64,000 nt of DNA from Dioscorea cayenensis subsp. rotundata (GCF_009730915.1 NC_052487.1:1302001-1366000), one strand, 5' to 3'; positions 10,849 through 21,897 are shown, counted from the stretch's first letter. The notes: a model not told the origin generated them from the letters alone. Made by a program: numbers and translations.

Positions 10849-11711
10849 TAGGGGTGTATTTGAGCCGAGCCGTTCGTGAGTAGCTCGGTGTTCGGCTCGA
10901 TAAAGGCTCGTTCGTGTTTAGCTCATATTGTAAACGAGCCAAACTTGAACATCATTTTCAAGCTCGATTAATAAATGAGCCAAGCTTGAGCAGCCAAAAG
11001 CTCGGCTCGTTTTGGCTCGCGAACACAGCTCGTGACCAAGCTCAAGAACAAGCTCGTTTATAAGCTCGATTGTGAGCTCGTTTATATATATATTACATTA
11101 TATATATGTATATGTATATGTATATTAAGGTGTATATGTGACTATGTCATTGTTGTCAATTTGAGTTACACATATAGGGCTATAAACTACTATTCGAAGG
11201 CTAAGCTCATTAAAAGCTCAGGTCTAGTCCATTAGTTAAATGAGCTCATAAGATAAACGAGCCAAGCTTGAACACCACCAAACTCGGCTCATTAAATCTT
11301 GTGAAGAACTCGTTTATTGTATAATTAAAATCTCGTTTATAGTATCATTTACAATTTTATTTGTAACAATCATTAATATAATCAAACTCAAATCGAGTTG
11401 AGTCACACTTGATAATGATTCATTAAATAAGTTTACTAAATAAAAAAATAAAATATAAAAAAAATAGTCAAGCCTTAATCAAGTTAGCTAGCTAAGTCTA
11501 AGCTTCGAATTTTCTTAACAAGTTGAGCTCGAGCATGAAGCTCGAAAGAAGCTCGATTAGAGCTCGAGCTCGGTTAAAATAGTAACGAGCCAAGCTTGAA
11601 TATAAAAAATGAAGCTCAAGAAAGCTCGGCCCGAGTTCAAGCTCGATTAAATAGTAACGAGCCAAGCTTGAACAAGGCAAAGCTCGGCTCGGCTCGGCTC
11701 GTTTACAGCCC
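10849..11711. mobile_element. Non-autonomous TIR element rich in GCTCG/CGAGC (hAT-like)
   Basis: The left end taggggtgtatttgagccga pairs with the right end ggctcgtttacagccc as inverted repeats (AGGGGTGTA.. against GGGCTGTAAA..). The direct repeat TCATGGG occurs at 10842-10848 and 11712-11718, a likely target duplication. The interior is full of gctcgtt, cgagcc and aagctcg words and has no open reading frame of interest. Confidence 0.75.
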
Positions 11712-11727
11712 TCATGGGATTCATGAG

Positions 11728-12302
11728 TAAACCTGTCCATGGGCCGGGCTGGGTTCGGGCCGGGCTTGAATCAAAATTACTAAAATTCAACTTTGCCCAA
11801 GCCCGGCCTGGCCCAAAAATTCGGGCCTTAATCATTGTCCAAGCCAGTCCAAATTTAATGACCTCTACCCAAGGCCCGCCCAAATAGTTTTTATTAAATA
11901 ATATAAAAATTATAAATAAAATTTTAACAATATTATTAATATGTGGATATAACCAAATATTATTCTACAAAATACTTAAAAGTTAAAATACCAAATATAA
12001 ATTTTTATTTAATTAAAACAACTGAAATTCAAATCATTATAATTAATGGCAATCAAATATATATATATATATATATTGTATAGGTATATACCAACCTAAT
12101 TAATAAATATATTTTATAATACGGGCCGGGCCGAGTCAGGTCGGGCTTTTAACAACAAAACCCAAACCCGGCCAATTTTTTAAATGGGCTTCTTTTTTTG
12201 TCCAAGGCCCGGACATCGGGCTTTATATATTTGTCCAAACCCGCCCAAATTTCAGGCGGGCCTTCGGGTTTGGGCGGGTAGCCCGGCCCTTGGACAGGTC
12301 TA
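11728..12302. mobile_element. 575-bp MITE with TAAACCTGTCCA TIR and 8-bp TSD
   Basis: It starts TAAACCTGTCCA and its reversed end reads TAGACCTGTCCA. Both ends are rich in gggccgggc and gcccggcc. The 8-bp direct repeat TTCATGAG flanks it at 11720-11727 and 12303-12310. An 8-bp duplication fits the hAT superfamily. The interior is AT-rich with a (TA)n run near 12059. Confidence 0.85.
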
Positions 12303-12380
12303 TTCATGAGAGAGGTAATAGGGTGTAATGCTAATATTACCCCTCTCTTTATATTTAATTAATATTTGAAATTAATATAA

Positions 12381-12769
12381 TTAACAAATTTAATTATAAT
12401 AATTAAAATAAATATCAATAATAAACAAATAATGACATTTAAATTATTTTATAAGTGATTTTTAATTTTTGTTTATTAATTATATGTTAATAAAAAATTA
12501 TTAATAAATAATTATATTATAAATATTTAATAATAAATAATAATAAATATTATTATAATTGTATTTTTCTAATTTACTACACTACAGGGCTTTTATCACC
12601 GTGATACTTGAATATAGAATTTTAAAACTATGTATGATTCTAATTATTTTAATAGATTAGTTGATGAGTCATCAATCTTATAATCTGATTTATATAGGTT
12701 TTTTTAAATGTTATTATTTAGCCTCTTGATTTGTTATATATATATATAATAATTTTAGAAAAATATTTG
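12381..12769. other. AT-rich intergenic DNA without a gene
   Basis: Only short A/T words and a TA run (about 12735-12750) were seen. No coding or RNA feature. Confidence 0.6.
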
Positions 12770-13022
12770 TGAAACCAGATATCTCAATGGTATGATGCAA
12801 AAGTACATTTTGGCCCAACACTGTTAGTGTATTGTTCCTGGATATGGTTGTGGATCCCTTGTTGGGAAACAGTGGTTTTACTCTTCTATGATTTTAGGAC
12901 AGGGGATTTTTCTAGGAGAGCTGTAAGCCATCATAACTGGTGAACATCCGTATCTATCTGCCTTTTTGACAATATATTAAATGGAGGATTTTGTCACTTA
13001 TTAGTCATATAAAAAAAAAGTT
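12770..13022 (+). repeat. SINE-like repeat, diverged partner of 27862-28165
   Basis: It begins with a tRNA box-A-like atctcaatggtatgatgc. It shares a common layout and several blocks with 27862-28165: a ggatccc/gaatcca block, ctggtgaacatc/ctgatgtacatc, and a near-identical tttttgacaat end followed by taaatggagg/taaatagagg. It ends at an A run near 13010. It is probably an old tRNA-derived SINE family. Confidence 0.45.
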
Positions 13023-13063
13023 TGAATTGTCTCCCAATAAAATTTTTTTGATCCTCATCCTAC

Positions 13064-13099
13064 AACTAGAGGGGGGCACGGACTAGAGGGGGGCACGGT
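13064..13099 (+). repeat. 17-18 bp tandem duplication
   Basis: The unit actagaggggggcacgg occurs twice back to back. Confidence 0.85.
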
Positions 13100-13290
13100 C
13101 CATCTAAAACCGTCGGCTAAACGACCCGTGTAGCAGACCCTGTTACGGATCATAGTTTTTCTAATCTGTTGCCCGGCGGGCCAACCCATTGAGCTAGGCT
13201 CATCAACCGGCGGTTTTTCTATTAATTTAAATATTTTAGAATTTTTTTTTGGAATAAAATGGTTTTTGATAAGAATCGAACCCAACACTT
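13100..13290 (-). repeat. tRNA-like repeat fragment
   Basis: The minus strand carries a box-A-like cctagctcaatgggttgg at about 13181-13198 and a box-B-like gggttcgattctta at about 13262-13275, but in the wrong order for a single tRNA head. This looks like one or two old SINE fragments. No intact tRNA fold is expected. Confidence 0.3.
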
Positions 13291-14100
13291 GTTGATAAAA
13301 TCAAAAAAGGCCCCTCCTGCACTTGAGTTGTAGAAATTTAGCTGAAGGGTGTGGAATAAATATATAATAAGCAATGGTCCAATGGATGTGCATCCAAATA
13401 CACGTTTCCATGAGGATTAGAATTGTGTTTAAATTAGACAATAAAAAAGTTAAGAAGTCATGAAGTTAGTTTTTTTTTTCACTAATAACATAATGAGTTA
13501 GACCAGATTTTAATAAAAATGAGACCATAGAAAAATCATGATAATTTTTAAATAATTAATTGTATTAAATAATAAATTATATAATAAAAAGAAAAATATA
13601 TAAAACATTATTAATAATTACAATAAATAAAATATTCATCATCAAAACATTTAAAGTTTTGAAAACTATCTCTAATCCATTGTTTAATTTCATACATAGA
13701 AAAAACCTTAATACTATTAGATTATGTTGATAACATAATAATAAATAAAATTATTATTATTTTTGTAAAGATGTGTGAATTTTGCTTGTCAACTTAGATT
13801 TAAAGTGGAAGAAATATATTAATTTTGATTTTTTATATTAAAAAATCCAAACAATTTAATTTAATTAGGTTTATTAGGGAATAAATTAAATTCAGGTTTT
13901 TAATTTATATTTAGTTAGTATAAATTATTTTTATTTGTCTCAATATTTATTAAGATATTTTTAAAATTTATTTAACAAACATCATTTAATTATTACCTAT
14001 TTTTTAAAAATAAAAAAATATACCACAATAACATGTGACCAGGCTACAACTATCTACGTATATAACATTTTCCAGCAGTGCATTAATAATGAATTATATA
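13291..14100. other. AT-rich intergenic DNA without a gene
   Basis: No open reading frame with family features, no tRNA and no clear repeat boundary was seen. Confidence 0.6.
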
Positions 14101-14105
14101 GTTCA

Positions 14106-14262
14106 AGGGGTAAGTTTTTTATTCTCCAACTTTGAGCTCATGAGGTCATGGGCCAGTTGATTTATTTTTTTTTTTATTATTTTAATTGTCTAAAAGTCAA
14201 GTTGCTCATGGGATTTGAACCCATGAGCTCAAAGTGGAGAATAAAAAACCTACCTAATTGAG
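14106..14262. repeat. Fold-back (inverted repeat) element
   Basis: The left arm gttttttattctccaacttt plus gagctcatg (14112-14142) pairs with the right arm catgagctcaaagtggagaa plus taaaaaac (14221-14249). Looser pairing runs through gtcatgggcc and gctcatggg. The spacer is a T/A-rich run. It would form a hairpin about 150 bp long. The reverse strand includes gggttcaaatccca, a tRNA box-B-like string. Confidence 0.7.
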
Positions 14263-14359
14263 AGTTAACTAGCGGCCAGACCCGGAGTTTCAGTTTTTTG
14301 GATTGGATGGATTAGGAAAGTTTTATTGACTCCTGCAATTAATTCAAGCTCTTCCAAGT

Positions 14360-15030
14360 TTTTTTTATAAAAATTGGATAAACAACTAAATTAGAAATAT
14401 CAAAAGCGAAAGAAAACCAAGTATAGGCAAAAAAAAGAAAAACAAACTCCCCACGGTGATGTAGGGGTTACAAAAACTAAAACAGCAACAACAGACAACC
14501 CGAGGAAGGGAGGTTCCTCAACACCCACTGACACACAAACACTAACTAGTGACAGCTCCTGGTGCTCCTCGGCGGTATGATCCTCCCTAGAATCCTCCGT
14601 GCGCAGCTGTCCCCTCTGACCAAGGAACTCAAGGCTACGCCTGACAGTGGACATGGTCTCATCAATCTTTCCCTTGACATTATCTGCAAGAGTATCAAAC
14701 CACGAAAGCAGCATACGATCAATATTCATTATAAGGCAGTGTGCAGAAGCAATTTTATTATTAAAGATCCGATCATTCCTAGCAAGCCAAATATTCCAAG
14801 CTAACGCCTTAATCACTAAATCCACATAGATCCTAGAAGACGGCTTCACTGTTCCGCTCCATAATACCCAAATAAGACTGAAAGAACTAGGAGGCTCAGG
14901 AAGCTTCAGAAGATTGACAAAGTACATCCACACTTGCCGGGCAAATGAGCAGTGAATAAACAGATGGTCAACTGACTCAATCGCAGAATGACACATAAGT
15001 CACCGTCGGGAGTTTGTTGCAACGTCTGAA
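14360..15030 (-). mobile_element. 5'-truncated LINE insertion with A-tail and TSD
   Basis: The minus-strand element ends in an A-rich tail at 14360-14372. It is flanked by the 8-bp direct repeat TTCCAAGT at 14352-14359 and 15031-15038. Only the last 670 bp are present, typical of 5'-truncated LINE integration. Its 5' edge lies about 150 bp from the TATA box of the polyketide synthase gene. Confidence 0.8.
14400..14996 (-). pseudogene. LINE ORF2 C-terminal fragment (zinc-binding RVT domain)
   Basis: About 198 residues are open. The N-terminal part (MCHSAIESVDHLFIHCSFAR, then QVWMYF) is the Cys/His zf-RVT domain found at the end of plant L1-type reverse transcriptases. It is followed by a W-rich segment (ALAWNIWLARNDRIF) and a low-complexity tail. 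The RT and endonuclease domains are absent, so it is a fragment, not a gene. Confidence 0.85.
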
Positions 15031-15063
15031 TTCCAAGTAACAAAGCCGACGGATTAAGCATAC

Positions 15064-15113
15064 TATTGAATATTGAATATTGAATATTGAATATTGAATA
15101 TTGAATATTGAAT
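15064..15113 (+). repeat. Heptamer microsatellite (ATTGAAT)7
   Basis: Seven perfect copies of attgaat lie about 70 bp upstream of the polyketide synthase TATA box. Confidence 0.95.
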
Positions 15114-15163
15114 TCCAACTATGAAGCAAAGTCAGATAAAACAGTTGTACTCAAGGAGTAGAA

Positions 15164-15169
15164 CACGTG
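15164..15169 (+). promoter_or_regulatory. G-box CACGTG upstream of the polyketide synthase
   Basis: A perfect palindromic CACGTG sits 12 bases before the TATA box. ACGT-core G-boxes bind bZIP/bHLH factors and are established light-response sites in chalcone synthase promoters. Function here is inferred from position only. Confidence 0.6.
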
Positions 15170-15181
15170 CAGAAAAACCAC

Positions 15182-15188
15182 TATAAAT
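15182..15188 (+). promoter_or_regulatory. TATA box of the polyketide synthase gene
   Basis: TATAAAT lies 98 bases before the start codon, leaving room for a 5' leader of about 65-70 bases. Confidence 0.75.
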
Positions 15189-15279
15189 ACATGGGTTATC
15201 ACCATGAATTTAACAACAAATTAAGATAATCTTTATCCTCACCTGAGCACCCAAAAAGAAAGAAAGAATATAAAAAAAA

Positions 15280-16567
15280 ATGGTAGGAATCCAAGCCATG
15301 CAAAGGCGGGAGAAGCCACTCAGTTCGGCTGCCATCCTTGCCCTCGCCACTGCCAATCCATCCAATGTGGTCGAGCAAAGCACCTTCACCGACTACTACT
15401 TCCGCATCACCAATAATGAAGATAATCTAGCTCTCAAAGAGAAATTCCAACGCATTTGTAAGCTCATCTTACCAGCTGATCTTAATTCTAAATCAATGCA
15501 TGATAATAATATTATTTAAACATATGTATATACTTACATATTCAAGTTTGAATTTACTATTGTATATATTTTCAGCCACCAAGACAACAGTGAGGAAGAG
15601 ACATCTCCATTTAACGGAAGAAATACTGAAAGAAAACCCAAACATGTGTGAATACATGGCACCGTCACTGGACGCACGGCAAGAGATAGCAATCTCCGTC
15701 TTACCTAACCTCGCCAGAGATGCTGCCGAGAAAGCACTAAAAGAATGGGGCCGGCCACGAGATGAAATCACACACATGATCTTCTGCTCTACAACCGGCG
15801 CCGACAGCCCGGGAGCTGACTATAGACTGCTCAAACTCCTAAATCTCAAACCCAATGTAAAACGTCTCATGTTCTACCACCTCGGCTGCTACGCCGGCGG
15901 CACCGCTCTCCGTGTGGCCAAAGACATCGCCGAGAACAACAAGAATGCACGAGTGCTCGTTGTATGTGCAGAGATCACTGTCCAATGTTTCCGTGGCCCT
16001 GAATTGACCGACATCCCCAACCTCTGCGCCCAAGCTATTTTCGGTGACGGTGCAGCCGCATTGGTCATTGGAGCTGATCCGGTCATCTCTATGGAAAAAC
16101 CTTTGTATGAAATAGTATCAGCTATGCAGGTTATACTCCCCGACAGCGAAGGCGCTGTCGACGTGCATTTAAATGAAGCTGGATTAACTATCCATTCGAG
16201 CCCACGATTGCAAGATATCATAGCAAAGAACTTAGAGCCAAGCTTGGTGGAAGCTTTTGAACCGTTGGGGATCTCTGACTGGAATGAATTGTTCTGGTTG
16301 GCTCATCCAGGAGGGCCGGGAGTGCTGGATAGAGTGGAGGCCGAGCTTGGGTTGGGGCCGAACAAGCTCGATGATTCCAGGTATGTGCTGAGAGAGTATG
16401 GCAACATGTCCAGTGCCACCGTGTTGTTTATTCTGAATAAGATGAGATGCCGGTCGGTGGCGGAGAAGAAGGGGACTACCGGAGATGGGCTTGAGTTTGG
16501 AGTTCTTTGTGGGTTTGGTCCTGGACTCACAGTGGAGATGGTGGTGCTGCGTAGTGTTCCTATTTGA
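15280..16567 (+). CDS. Type III polyketide synthase (chalcone synthase-like), two exons
   Basis: Exons 15280-15457 and 15576-16567 give 389 aa, the usual chalcone synthase length. The intron splits codon 60, the conserved intron site of this family. Numbering therefore matches alfalfa CHS2 exactly: catalytic Cys164 (GCYAGG), His303 (LAHPGGP) and Asn336 (EYGNMSS). The CoA-contact Lys55, Arg58 and Lys62, Phe215 and the GFGPG loop are kept. Several pocket residues differ from CHS: Cys60 to Ser, Ser133 to Thr, Met137 to Ser, Thr197 to Cys, Gly256 to Val, Phe265 to Ile. Positions 197, 256 and 265 shape starter and chain-length choice, so it is probably not a standard chalcone synthase. It would condense a CoA starter with malonyl-CoA in the cytosol, and the product cannot be called. 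The frame is intact and the promoter looks functional. The nearby 22440-22682 relic shows the locus was duplicated. Confidence 0.95.
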
Positions 16568-16729
16568 TTGATTAGGATTTTTTTTTGCATGGGTGGGCGC
16601 TTGCATTATTGGAGTCATTGTGTCTTTTGGTCTGTTGTAGGTGGTCGTCGTGTCTTGATCAAATGGGGTTGTGCTTGTATTTGATTAGTCCATGTATTTG
16701 TTCCTTTTTCAATAGGGTTGTACGTGATT

Positions 16730-16735
16730 AATAAA
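16730..16735 (+). other. Polyadenylation signal AATAAA of the polyketide synthase
   Basis: AATAAA lies 163 bases after the stop codon. The relic copy has the same gattaataaaatta context at 22980-22993, showing that both copies share their 3' untranslated region. Confidence 0.6.
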
Positions 16736-16916
16736 ATTATTATATTATCTAATTAGTTTTATAAAAAAAAAATTAAAAAATTTATATGTTAGCTTTCCTT
16801 CATCTTCGTTTCTAACATGAGGAATCAAAACAAATAACCCATCTCTTCCCAAAATGGATATGGGTGTAATTATCTTTTATTTTATTTATAGCTGTTATGG
16901 GTTTGTGATTTTTGGC

Positions 16917-17045
16917 CTTTCAGGGGCTTTTTGATTCAATAATGATTATCCACTTGTTGTTGGGGGAATCAAGGGGAAATAATTATTTTGTTAGTGGGTA
17001 ATGGGATTCGCCATATGAGGAGAATGGCCATTTCTCTCAAAAAAA
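16917..17045 (+). repeat. Dispersed repeat end, relative of 9220-9330
   Basis: It starts caggggctttttgattcaat, an hAT-like MITE-style end, and then matches the 9220-9330 repeat through aatggccatt before an A run. The far end is not resolved. Confidence 0.5.
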
Positions 17046-18735
17046 AAAAATAAAAAAAATCATATATTACACCATTTATTTAATTTTATTAAAAAATATT
17101 ATCACTTACAATCTAAAGTTATTTGCAACGATGCAACGCTATATATCATAATATAATACGAAAACAATCTGAAGTTATTTGCAGGATTTCTTTTATTTAA
17201 AAAAAAAAAGACTCATGCTATTTGGATCTCTTTTATACTTTAAAAAAATGGCTCATGATATATATATATATATATATATCTGTGTGTGTGTTATGCACGC
17301 CCTGGACCCGCCCCGAACGGACTGGCATATGGGCAAACGGTCGTAGACCCACAGGACGTGAACCCCATAAGCCTGCAAGGCTTCAGAACCTGATTCATAG
17401 CAAACAAAATTATAACAAACCAACTGAGTTACAAAATTACAGACTCTGCATAGTACACCACAACACATGGATACAGAAGATACAAAATACAAAAACACAT
17501 GATCCAGAACAGACAAATATAAGGGCTTAAATTCTACAATAGAGGACAACAGCTACAGGCAGCCTTTCAAAGTCCACACTGGTCTACCATTGATCTAAAA
17601 AAAAATAGTTGAAACAACTTTATAAGCTTATTAGCCCAATAAGTAATCCGTTGAAAAATATTTAAAATCAAAAGGGTTTATAAATCTCAATTCCAAACAT
17701 CGAGAGCAATTTAAAGTCTACACTTAAATTAAACAGAGCTTAAACAAATACAAAATAAATAATTCATCAAAGTTACGTTTCCCAAATAATACCATTATCC
17801 AAAAATATTGCAAACAGAGAAACACCAAATTTTAAAACTGCAGATCAGGATTATAATAAATCACAAAATACCAGTATAGGTCTCCAAAGTATAATTATTT
17901 TCCAATTAGACAAAGGCAAGAAATTCAGAAGTGTGGTTCAAAAATATACCAGATTTCCAAAATAATACAAGTCTCCAAAATCAATTTTAAACAAAATACA
18001 AAGGATAATATTCTAATAAAAAAATATTCCCAACTATGTCATTCACTAAAATTTGAAACCCGGAAATACAAAGTCAAAAATACAGAAACTTCAAGGCATG
18101 ACAGAAAGTTTGTGTTTCCAAATTCACTATAGATATCAGAGGTAATTTGTTTACCCTCGATGAACGGAGCGAGAATAACAGAGGTCATTTATTTACCTTA
18201 AATGACATGAGACTGAGTATCAGAGACTGTTATTATTTCACCAACTAACCAGTACGAAACTACAGTCTTATTTTTTCAGAAATTCTTGTCGACAAAGTTT
18301 ATGTTTAACCCCAACTGACAGGGTTGACTATAGTTCAATTGGAGACTAAAACATTTTGACAAAACTTGTAGTCGAAGTATAAAATATTCACAAATTTTTC
18401 TCAAATATTCATACAAGCAAAAATAGATAATTTCAATATTTCATTTTAGCGAAGAAAGAATAAAAAAATAATTAATTAATAAAAAGTAATAATATGGGTA
18501 ATTAATAAAATAAAATACTGAGTATATGATTAATGGTAATAAAATAATAAATAAACATGTAAATCAAGAAATACTTATTTTCCTCAAATAATTAAGCATA
18601 ATTAAAAAATAATAAAAATCTCTAAATAAAACATCTATAACTTTTAGAAAAACTTATAATTTTAAAATAAGAAATTTTACCGGTGGATTATTTACCTGCT
18701 ACCAGTCAAAACTCTGAATCCGATCCGAACACCAA
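17046..18735. other. AT-rich block of unknown origin left of the copia element
   Basis: No gene was found. A (TA)n/(TG)n run at about 17259-17290 is followed by a GC-richer segment (gcacgccctggacccgcccc) and then about 1.3 kb of A-rich, non-coding sequence up to the broken end of the copia integrase. A fragment of another retroelement is possible, but no termini were found. The open frames at 17222-17549 look spurious. Confidence 0.4.
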
Positions 18736-20776
18736 TTTCCAAAATAGCTACTTATTGTCTTTGCATCCAGTTTTCTTTCATTAGGCCTATAAGGCCTTGC
18801 CTCAGCTGGACAACCCCAAACTCGTAAATGCCTTAGGATAGGCTTCTCAGTAGCCTTAGTGGGAACTCTATTTAGGAGATAGACTGCGGTCCTTAATGCT
18901 TCACCCCAGAGAGAGTTAGGCAATGTTGTATGAGTAATCATACATCTTACCATATCTTTAAGGATTCTGTTTCGCCTCTCTGCCACACCATTCATGCTAG
19001 GACAACCTGGCATGATGTATTGAGGAACGATTCCACACTCCTCTAGGTATTGAGTAAAAGGTCCCGAACGTTGCTCGCCTGATCCATCGTACCTACCATA
19101 GTAATCACCACCACGATCAGATCTGACCGCCTTTATATTCTTGCCCAATTGATTTTCAACTTCTGCCTTAAATGACTTAAAAAGTCCAAGGCCTCTGATT
19201 TCTCATGTAACAAGTAGAGGTAACCATAACGAGAGTAGTCATCAATGAACGTAATGAAATACCGTTGACCATTCGAAGACGCCGTAGAGAAAGGTCCACA
19301 AATATCGGTATGTATAAGTTCTACGACTTCTTTACTTCTCTCGGCCCCCACTTTCCTTTTGTTTGTAGTCTTTATTTTAATGCACTCAATGCACACACTA
19401 TTGTTGGTTTTGTCAATTACATCAATAATTCCATCTATTACAAGCCTATCAATTCTCTTTTCAGAGATATGACCCAAACGCTTGTGCCATAATGAGTAGG
19501 AATTTTCATTTTGTAATCTACGTTTTATTCCTTTAGTTTCAGTATTATGGGATTCATTGTTTGTATTAACCATATCAAGCAAATAAAGATTATCACTTTC
19601 ACTTAATATACTGGTTCCAACCAACATCGAATTAAAATGAAGAACACATCTTTTATTACCAAATGAACAAAAATAACCTTCTTTGTCTAAAACTGAAATA
19701 GAAACTAAATTCCATCTGAAGGACGGTACAATGAATGTGTTATTCAATTCTAAATAAAAATCAGTACGAAGTAACAATCTAAAAGTCCCTACGTCTACGA
19801 CTTCTGCCTTTCCAGTCCCCATATAGATGTATCTTTCACCAGCTACTCGGCGTTCGGCAGTTCAGGCAACCCTGCATTGATACACTTATGTGAGTTGTAG
19901 CAGCTGAATCCAACCACCAAGTATATCTAGGAACTGAAACCAAATTAACTCTAATACAAACTTGAGTAAAAAACATACCTTTCTTTACGAGCCAAGTGCA
20001 ATACTTAGGGCAGTCTTTCTTTACATGAGAAGCCTTCTTGCAGAAGAAACATTTCAATTCTTTATGCTCTTTTTCAGGGCCATTGGTCTTCTTACACGAT
20101 TTTGGTGCCTCAGCTTTATCGTATTTCCTCTTCTTTTGAGGGCCTGAGTTAGAAGATGCCAAATGTGCACTCTCAACTTTATGCTGTTTCGTTCTATCTT
20201 CCTCATGTACCAAATATGAGATGAGCTCATTCAATGTCCACTTATCCTTCTGACAGTTATAGCTCACTTCAAACTGACTTAATCGAGGCGGGAGGGAAAT
20301 CAAAACCAAATGCACCAGAACATCTTCTGGCAACTCAATTTTTAAGCCTTTCAATTTCTCAGCTAGATGAAACATGTCAAGAACATACTCACGTATGTTC
20401 CCATCACCCTTATACCGTATAGAGACAAGTTTTCTTAGGACAGCACTCATCTCCGCCTTATCACTTCTTACGAAACGTTCGTCAAGGGTGTCAAGAAAGT
20501 GTCTAACATCATTTTCCTCAGACATAGTGTCCAGAAAAGTCTCCGGGATTATATTCTTTATGATCATCAAACCAATGCGATTAGACTTCTCCCACCTCTC
20601 AAAAACTCTCCTATCCTCAAGAGATCTTTGATCTGTAAGAGGTGCAGGACGTGGTTCTCTTAACGCATGGTCCAGATCCATACATCGAGTGTCACCTTGT
20701 TTTTCCAAGTCTTAAAGTTTGTACCGCTAAGCACAGGAACGCCACTGAGTGTAGCAAACACATTGCCAACACTCAT
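18736..20776 (-). pseudogene. Copia gag-protease-integrase, frameshifted and truncated
   Basis: Gag starts at the ATG at 20776 (MSVGNVFATLSGVPVLSG) and shifts frame near 20690. A UBN2-type gag follows, then a zinc knuckle (CFFCKKASHVKKDC) and a protease site (DSAATTHIS). Near 19840 the frame shifts again. A GAG-pre-integrase HHCC motif (HKRLGH...CIEC) and the integrase core follow, with its first Asp in HTDICGPF. The frame shifts a third time near 19150. The second Asp (RSDRGGDY) and catalytic Glu (NGVAERRNR) are still visible. The homology stops at KTISSYF near 18740. It is non-functional. Confidence 0.9.
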
Positions 20777-21897
20777 AATATCAACTGTACATAGAGCAAT
20801 TAATAAAAATCAACTCACAATTAAATAACCAGAAATATAATAATCAAGCATATAAATAACAACCACCCATCTTCAAGTCAATTGTTGTGACATTAAACCT
20901 AGTCTTTGGACAGAGATTCAATCCACTAGTAATCAACTTGTTGCGGTAATCAAGTTTTATAGTAAAATCTAGTCAAGTATAAAGTCTTCCTTTGGGCCGA
21001 CTAAATACTCACAATAGACAATTTATAACTATAAACAACTTATTACCACATGTGCAAACAAATTTCTGCCAGACAACAGTCTTCCTTTGGGCCAACGTGA
21101 TGTCTGCATGAGAATAAGTATGCACTAACACCATGGTTATTCACAAACAAAATGTTTACACAACAGAGGTCACTTTGGTGACAATGATGCTTCTACCAAT
21201 TGCAGTAAATACCCAAGAAAGCTATAAGAGCAACTCTAAGTTGTTATTTCCTAATGATTATTATAACAACCTTATAATTATGAATCAAAAATTAAATTCA
21301 TAATAATTAAACTAAAATCCAAATATTATCCTAATCAAAATCAAATTAACATAACTAATTAATTATACTCATGAGCTTTGATTTTGATAATAATCATCAA
21401 GATTAATAATAATAATAATAATAATAAATCTAAACATGTCTTAAAAATCCATAAACATATGTGCTATATATAAATTAATTCATCTCCACTTCAATTGCTG
21501 TGAATATTCAATATATATAATATTAAAATAAATATTGAAATCCATGAATCAATTAATTCACACAAACAATATCATCATTTGTGTGCAGTTATTATATCAT
21601 CTATGTATATATATGACACGACTTTCAAAATCTCACGATGGTAGGCAAACATGCACTCACACTTAGAATCAATATATATATATATATATCAATTAACAAT
21701 TATGATATCATGTTCAGATTCTACTGAATATATTATATACATATATGAACATCCAATTTATATTGGATCATCTTCGTATAAACATCAAAATTCGGGACTG
21801 AAAGCATGCATAATAAAAACATGTTTACCTTCATGCATATTAATCAATAAATTCAAGATTTAATCAAAATAAATCCCAAATAATTCTAAAATAAGAT

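Larger units (their letters stand above)
10726..12380. mobile_element. Host repeat split by two nested TIR elements
   Basis: Flanking sequence beginning aggggatatttgaattctg at 10730 and resuming after 12310 (agaggtaatagggtgtaatg) appears to be one older repeat into which two TIR elements inserted only a few bases apart. Its AT-rich right tail resembles the tail after 9340. The outer limits are uncertain. Confidence 0.4.

Noticed and set aside
13181..13198. Possible tRNA gene from a box-A-like string
   Set aside because: Box B is in the wrong order and no cloverleaf arms can be matched. It is only a repeat fragment.
15458..15575. Reading through the PKS intron, or an independent gene starting at 15500
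   Set aside because: GT-AG splicing at the conserved codon-60 site gives exactly 389 aa in frame. The 15500 frame starts inside the intron.
16232..16618. Minus-strand frames opposite the PKS exon 2
   Set aside because: They are shadows of a well-supported gene with no recognisable protein.
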